Positions 33,514 to 35,529 of a DNA stretch of 35,529 bases are shown piece by piece. A program made the position numbers and the translations under genes. The stretch's first letter is position 1. Each line of letters starts with the position of its first letter. Location: NCBI GenBank assembly GCA_024640045.1, contig JAHEFS010000015.1:1-35529 (forward strand). The letters are read 5' to 3'. The notes under the pieces are model-generated. The model searched no databases. It was not told the DNA's origin and saw only the letters and a program-made list of their open reading frames with translations. The DNA is from Chromatiales bacterium (GTDB taxonomy: Bacteria; Pseudomonadota; Gammaproteobacteria; Xanthomonadales; SZUA-36).

Positions 33514-34640
33514 GACGTCATCCGGTCAAAAAATTCCTTCACCCCATCCAGCCAGGAGGTCGAACGGGGATTATGCTCGGTGCCGCTGGACTGGTAGGAC
33601 TCTTCGAATCGTTTCAGCATGTCTTTTTGCTCCCGTGTCAGCTTCACGGGGGTTTCGACCACAACCCGGCACAAAAGATCACCCTGGTGTGCGCTACGAA
33701 CCGATTTAACACCTTTGCCACGCAGGCGGAACAATCGGCCGGTCTGGGTCTCCTGCGGGATTTTGAGCTTGACGTTACCACTGAGGGTAGGAATCTGTAA
33801 CTCGCCGCCCAGTGCCGCAGTCGAGAACAGTACCGGTACCTCGCAGTACAGGTCATCGCCGTCGCGTTCGAATAAACGATGCGGCCGAACCCTGACCTCA
33901 ACATAGAGGTCACCCGGCGTGGCTCCATTCATCCCGGCTTCACCTTCGCCAGCAAGGCGAATCCGATCGCCGGTATCAACCCCGGCAGGAATCTTGACAG
34001 AGAGTGTGCGCGTTTCCCGGACGCGGCCCTGACCGTTGCACGAAGGACAGGGATTGGCAATGCGCTGACCCCGCCCATGACAGGCCGGGCAGGTTTGCTG
34101 CACCGAGAAGATTCCCTGCTGCATGCGCACCTGTCCGGCTCCACCGCAGGTCGTGCAGGTTTCTTTTTTGCCGTCCTGGGCGCCACTGCCATTGCACTGT
34201 TTGCATTCGCCCAACGTGGGGACCCGAATTTCCCGGCTGATGCCGGCGACGGCTTCTTCCAGATCGAGTTCGATCGCGTAACGCAGGTCCGCGCCGCGCT
34301 GCTGTTGGCGCCCACGCCGACCGCCGCCGAAAATATCACCGAAGATGTCACCGAAAATATCGCCGACGTCACCCTGGAAACCACCCGGGCCTTGCCCGCC
34401 GCCGCCCATGGAACCGTCCACTGCCGCATGTCCGTACTGGTCGTAAGCGGCGCGTTTGCGTGCGTCCTTCAGAACTTCGTACGCTTCCTTGGCTTCCTTG
34501 AATTTTTCCTGGGCCGTGGTGTCATCCGGATTGCGGTCCGGGTGAAACTTCATGGCGAGGCGCCGATAAGCCTTTTTCAGCTCATCTTCCGTGGCGCTGC
34601 GCGACACGCCAAGTACTTCGTAAAAGTCACGTTTTGCCAT
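33510..34640 (-). CDS. dnaJ: molecular chaperone DnaJ (Hsp40)
   Basis: Delivers substrates to DnaK and stimulates its ATPase. It has 376 residues. The J domain (1-70) contains HPD at 33-35. A Gly/Phe-rich region (about 75-115, with [12 protein letters not shown]) precedes the zinc-binding domain, where four CxxCxGxG repeats are complete ([32 protein letters not shown]). The C-terminal substrate-binding domain follows. The start is ATG 34640 ([12 protein letters not shown]). A frame open to 34697 adds 19 non-homologous residues. dapB overlaps its stop. dnaK is not adjacent, since a divergent lipoprotein gene lies upstream. A sigma-32-like promoter is seen at 34680-34708. Confidence 0.97.
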   Translation of the reverse strand: MAKRDFYEVLGVSRSATEDELKKAYRRLAMKFHPDRNPDDTTAQEKFKEAKEAYEVLKDARKRAAYDQYGHAAVDGSMGGGGQGPGGFQGDVGDIFGDIFGDIFGGGRRGRQQQRGADLRYAIELDLEEAVAGISREIRVPTLGECKQCNGSGAQDGKKETCTTCGGAGQVRMQQGIFSVQQTCPACHGRGQRIANPCPSCNGQGRVRETRTLSVKIPAGVDTGDRIRLAGEGEAGMNGATPGDLYVEVRVRPHRLFERDGDDLYCEVPVLFSTAALGGELQIPTLSGNVKLKIPQETQTGRLFRLRGKGVKSVRSAHQGDLLCRVVVETPVKLTREQKDMLKRFEESYQSSGTEHNPRSTSWLDGVKEFFDRMTS

Positions 34641-34679
34641 GGTTAACCGGTCATCTTTTGGTTTCCGAATCTGCCCCTG

Positions 34680-34708
34680 ATTTGAGGCTAGCCGCATCCC
34701 AATTCAAG
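34680..34708 (-). promoter_or_regulatory. candidate heat-shock (sigma-32) promoter of dnaJ
   Basis: On the minus strand CTTGAAT (34702-34708) and CCTCAAAT (34680-34687) are separated by 14 bases. The sigma-32 consensus is CTTGAAA, 11-16 bases, CCCCATnT. The first element matches at six of seven positions and the second at five of the seven specified. Transcription would start near 34672, about 32 bases before the ATG. This fits heat-shock control of dnaJ independently of dnaK. Confidence 0.55.
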
Positions 34709-34779
34709 GGGAGATTCCACATGGACTGCCCCGGCTTGCCCTTTCAGATGCATTAAATTTCGCAAAGTTTTGGGGTACC

Positions 34780-35529
34780 ATGATCCACATGCGATTGATG
34801 CGGTTCAATGCGTGGTGCCAGCTGACGATTAGCTGCGTGCTGGCCATGGGAGTGGCCGCCTGTACACCCGCTTGGAAAAAACCGGTTCCTATCGGTGAAA
34901 TTGATTTCGAGATCCGCGCGCAATCGCAAACCAAGCACGGGGTGACCGTCACCGTCGCCGTACCCAGTCGAGATGAAACCACACAGTTATTTGGCACTTC
35001 GCTTTACAACGATCGCATCCAACCTGTCTGGGTCGACATAGATAACCAGTCCGACCTGGAATATCTACTACTCAAGGCTGGCACAGACAGTGCGCACTTC
35101 TCTCCGTTGGAGTCGTCCTTCCAGCGTCATTCAGGGTCTCGCGAAACTCGCTCAGAGATGGACCGTTTCTTCTATTCAACTGAGTTTCGGAATCCCATTT
35201 CGTCGAATGCAGTCACTTCCGGCTTTTTGTTCACCAACCTCGATGAAGGGTTCAAGGTGGTCAACATCGACCTGCTCAATAACGACCAAATGTTGAACTA
35301 CTCGTTTATCGTGCGAATTCCGGGACTGGTCACCGATGCGCAACAGATCGACCTGGACAGGATGTACGAAGAATGGGTAGACATAGAGACCGAAGACGAA
35401 CTCCTCCAGATACTGGCGGCGTTACCCTGTTGTGCAACCAATAAGAAAGGTGACAAGAATGGTGACCCACTGAATCTCGTATTTATTGGCCACCGAAAGG
35501 ACATATTTTCCGCCCTGATTCGGCGCGAC
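34780..35529 (+). CDS. lipoprotein with LssY_C-like C-terminal segment, cut by the window edge
   Basis: ATG at 34780, open for 250 codons to the right edge with no stop. It starts MIHMRLMRFNAWCQLTISCV. The signal segment ends with the lipobox VAAC (about residue 28), so it is predicted to be a lipoprotein. The mature part has mixed strand-like segments (IEIDFEIRAQS-type region, WVDIDNQSDLEYLLL) followed by GDPLNLVFIGHRKDIFSALIR. That last stretch resembles the start of the LssY C-terminal domain (GDPLNLVxxGxxxDVxxAxxxAGW). GGGG lies close upstream as a possible ribosome binding site. It is divergent from dnaJ with 139 bases between starts. Function unknown, and the LssY_C call rests on one short motif. 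Confidence 0.65.
   Translation, partial: MIHMRLMRFNAWCQLTISCVLAMGVAACTPAWKKPVPIGEIDFEIRAQSQTKHGVTVTVAVPSRDETTQLFGTSLYNDRIQPVWVDIDNQSDLEYLLLKAGTDSAHFSPLESSFQRHSGSRETRSEMDRFFYSTEFRNPISSNAVTSGFLFTNLDEGFKVVNIDLLNNDQMLNYSFIVRIPGLVTDAQQIDLDRMYEEWVDIETEDELLQILAALPCCATNKKGDKNGDPLNLVFIGHRKDIFSALIRRD

Noticed and set aside
34641-34697. 19-residue N-terminal extension of DnaJ
   Set aside because: The J domain begins at [12 protein letters not shown] as in all DnaJ proteins, and the extension overlaps the sigma-32-like promoter.

Overview
The window is an ordinary-looking, GC-rich stretch of a gammaproteobacterial chromosome. Nearly every gene is a recognisable core gene in a gammaproteobacterial order: divergent ppsR/ppsA, orn/rsgA, mfd-csiV, dnaJ-dapB-carA-carB-greA, and recJ-prfB-lysS with an RF2 programmed frameshift. 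The DUF6394/K+ channel pair and the tRNA-Ala(GGC)/tRNA-Glu(TTC) tandem suggest a Pseudomonadales-, Chromatiales- or Xanthomonadales-like relative, but I cannot place it more precisely. There is no insertion sequence, CRISPR array, toxin-antitoxin pair or recognisable defence island. Several starts are non-ATG: TTG for ppsA and carA; GTG for nhaC, mfd, the K+ channel, the glycosyltransferase and prfB.

Layout. At 1-740 lie the end of an unidentified minus-strand gene, a hairpin-rich spacer bounded by a 24-bp duplication of the tRNA-Glu 3' end, a terminator, the two tRNAs and their promoter. At 741-4542 are a DUF1249 gene, ppsR and, divergently, ppsA, so the PEP synthase and its regulatory kinase/phosphorylase are paired. 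At 4549-8848 are orn (minus), then rsgA, a small exported protein, a TraB-family membrane protein and dusB. At 8845-13195 are a tiny coupled ORF, a DUF349 coiled-coil protein and an NhaC-family antiporter. At 13290-19807 are mfd, csiV, DUF6394 and a two-TM K+ channel with two RCK domains. From 19804 to 34640 every gene is on the minus strand. In transcriptional order these are dnaJ, dapB, a radical SAM protein, carA, carB, greA, recJ, prfB, lysS, a GT2 glycosyltransferase and a YafV-like omega-amidase. At 34780 a divergent lipoprotein gene with an LssY_C-like end runs off the window.

The genes cover translation and RNA metabolism (tRNAs, LysRS, RF2, RsgA, DusB, Orn, GreA), DNA repair (Mfd, RecJ), carbamoyl phosphate and lysine precursor synthesis (CarAB, DapB), gluconeogenic carbon flow (PpsA/PpsR), protein folding (DnaJ) and ion transport (NhaC, K+ channel).

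The observations most worth a second look are in the non-coding DNA. (1) The carA leader has a promoter-like element, a 24-codon ORF with eight Arg codons, and a strong hairpin two bases after its stop, which suggests attenuation. (2) The tRNA-Glu 3' end is duplicated with a multi-hairpin spacer, resembling the repeat arrangement after E. coli tyrT. (3) Four tandem 9-bp units lie between carA and carB. (4) dnaJ has its own sigma-32-like promoter and no dnaK beside it. (5) A radical SAM protein with its SPASM-like cysteines at the N-terminus sits between dapB and carA. None of these amounts to a demonstrated new system.
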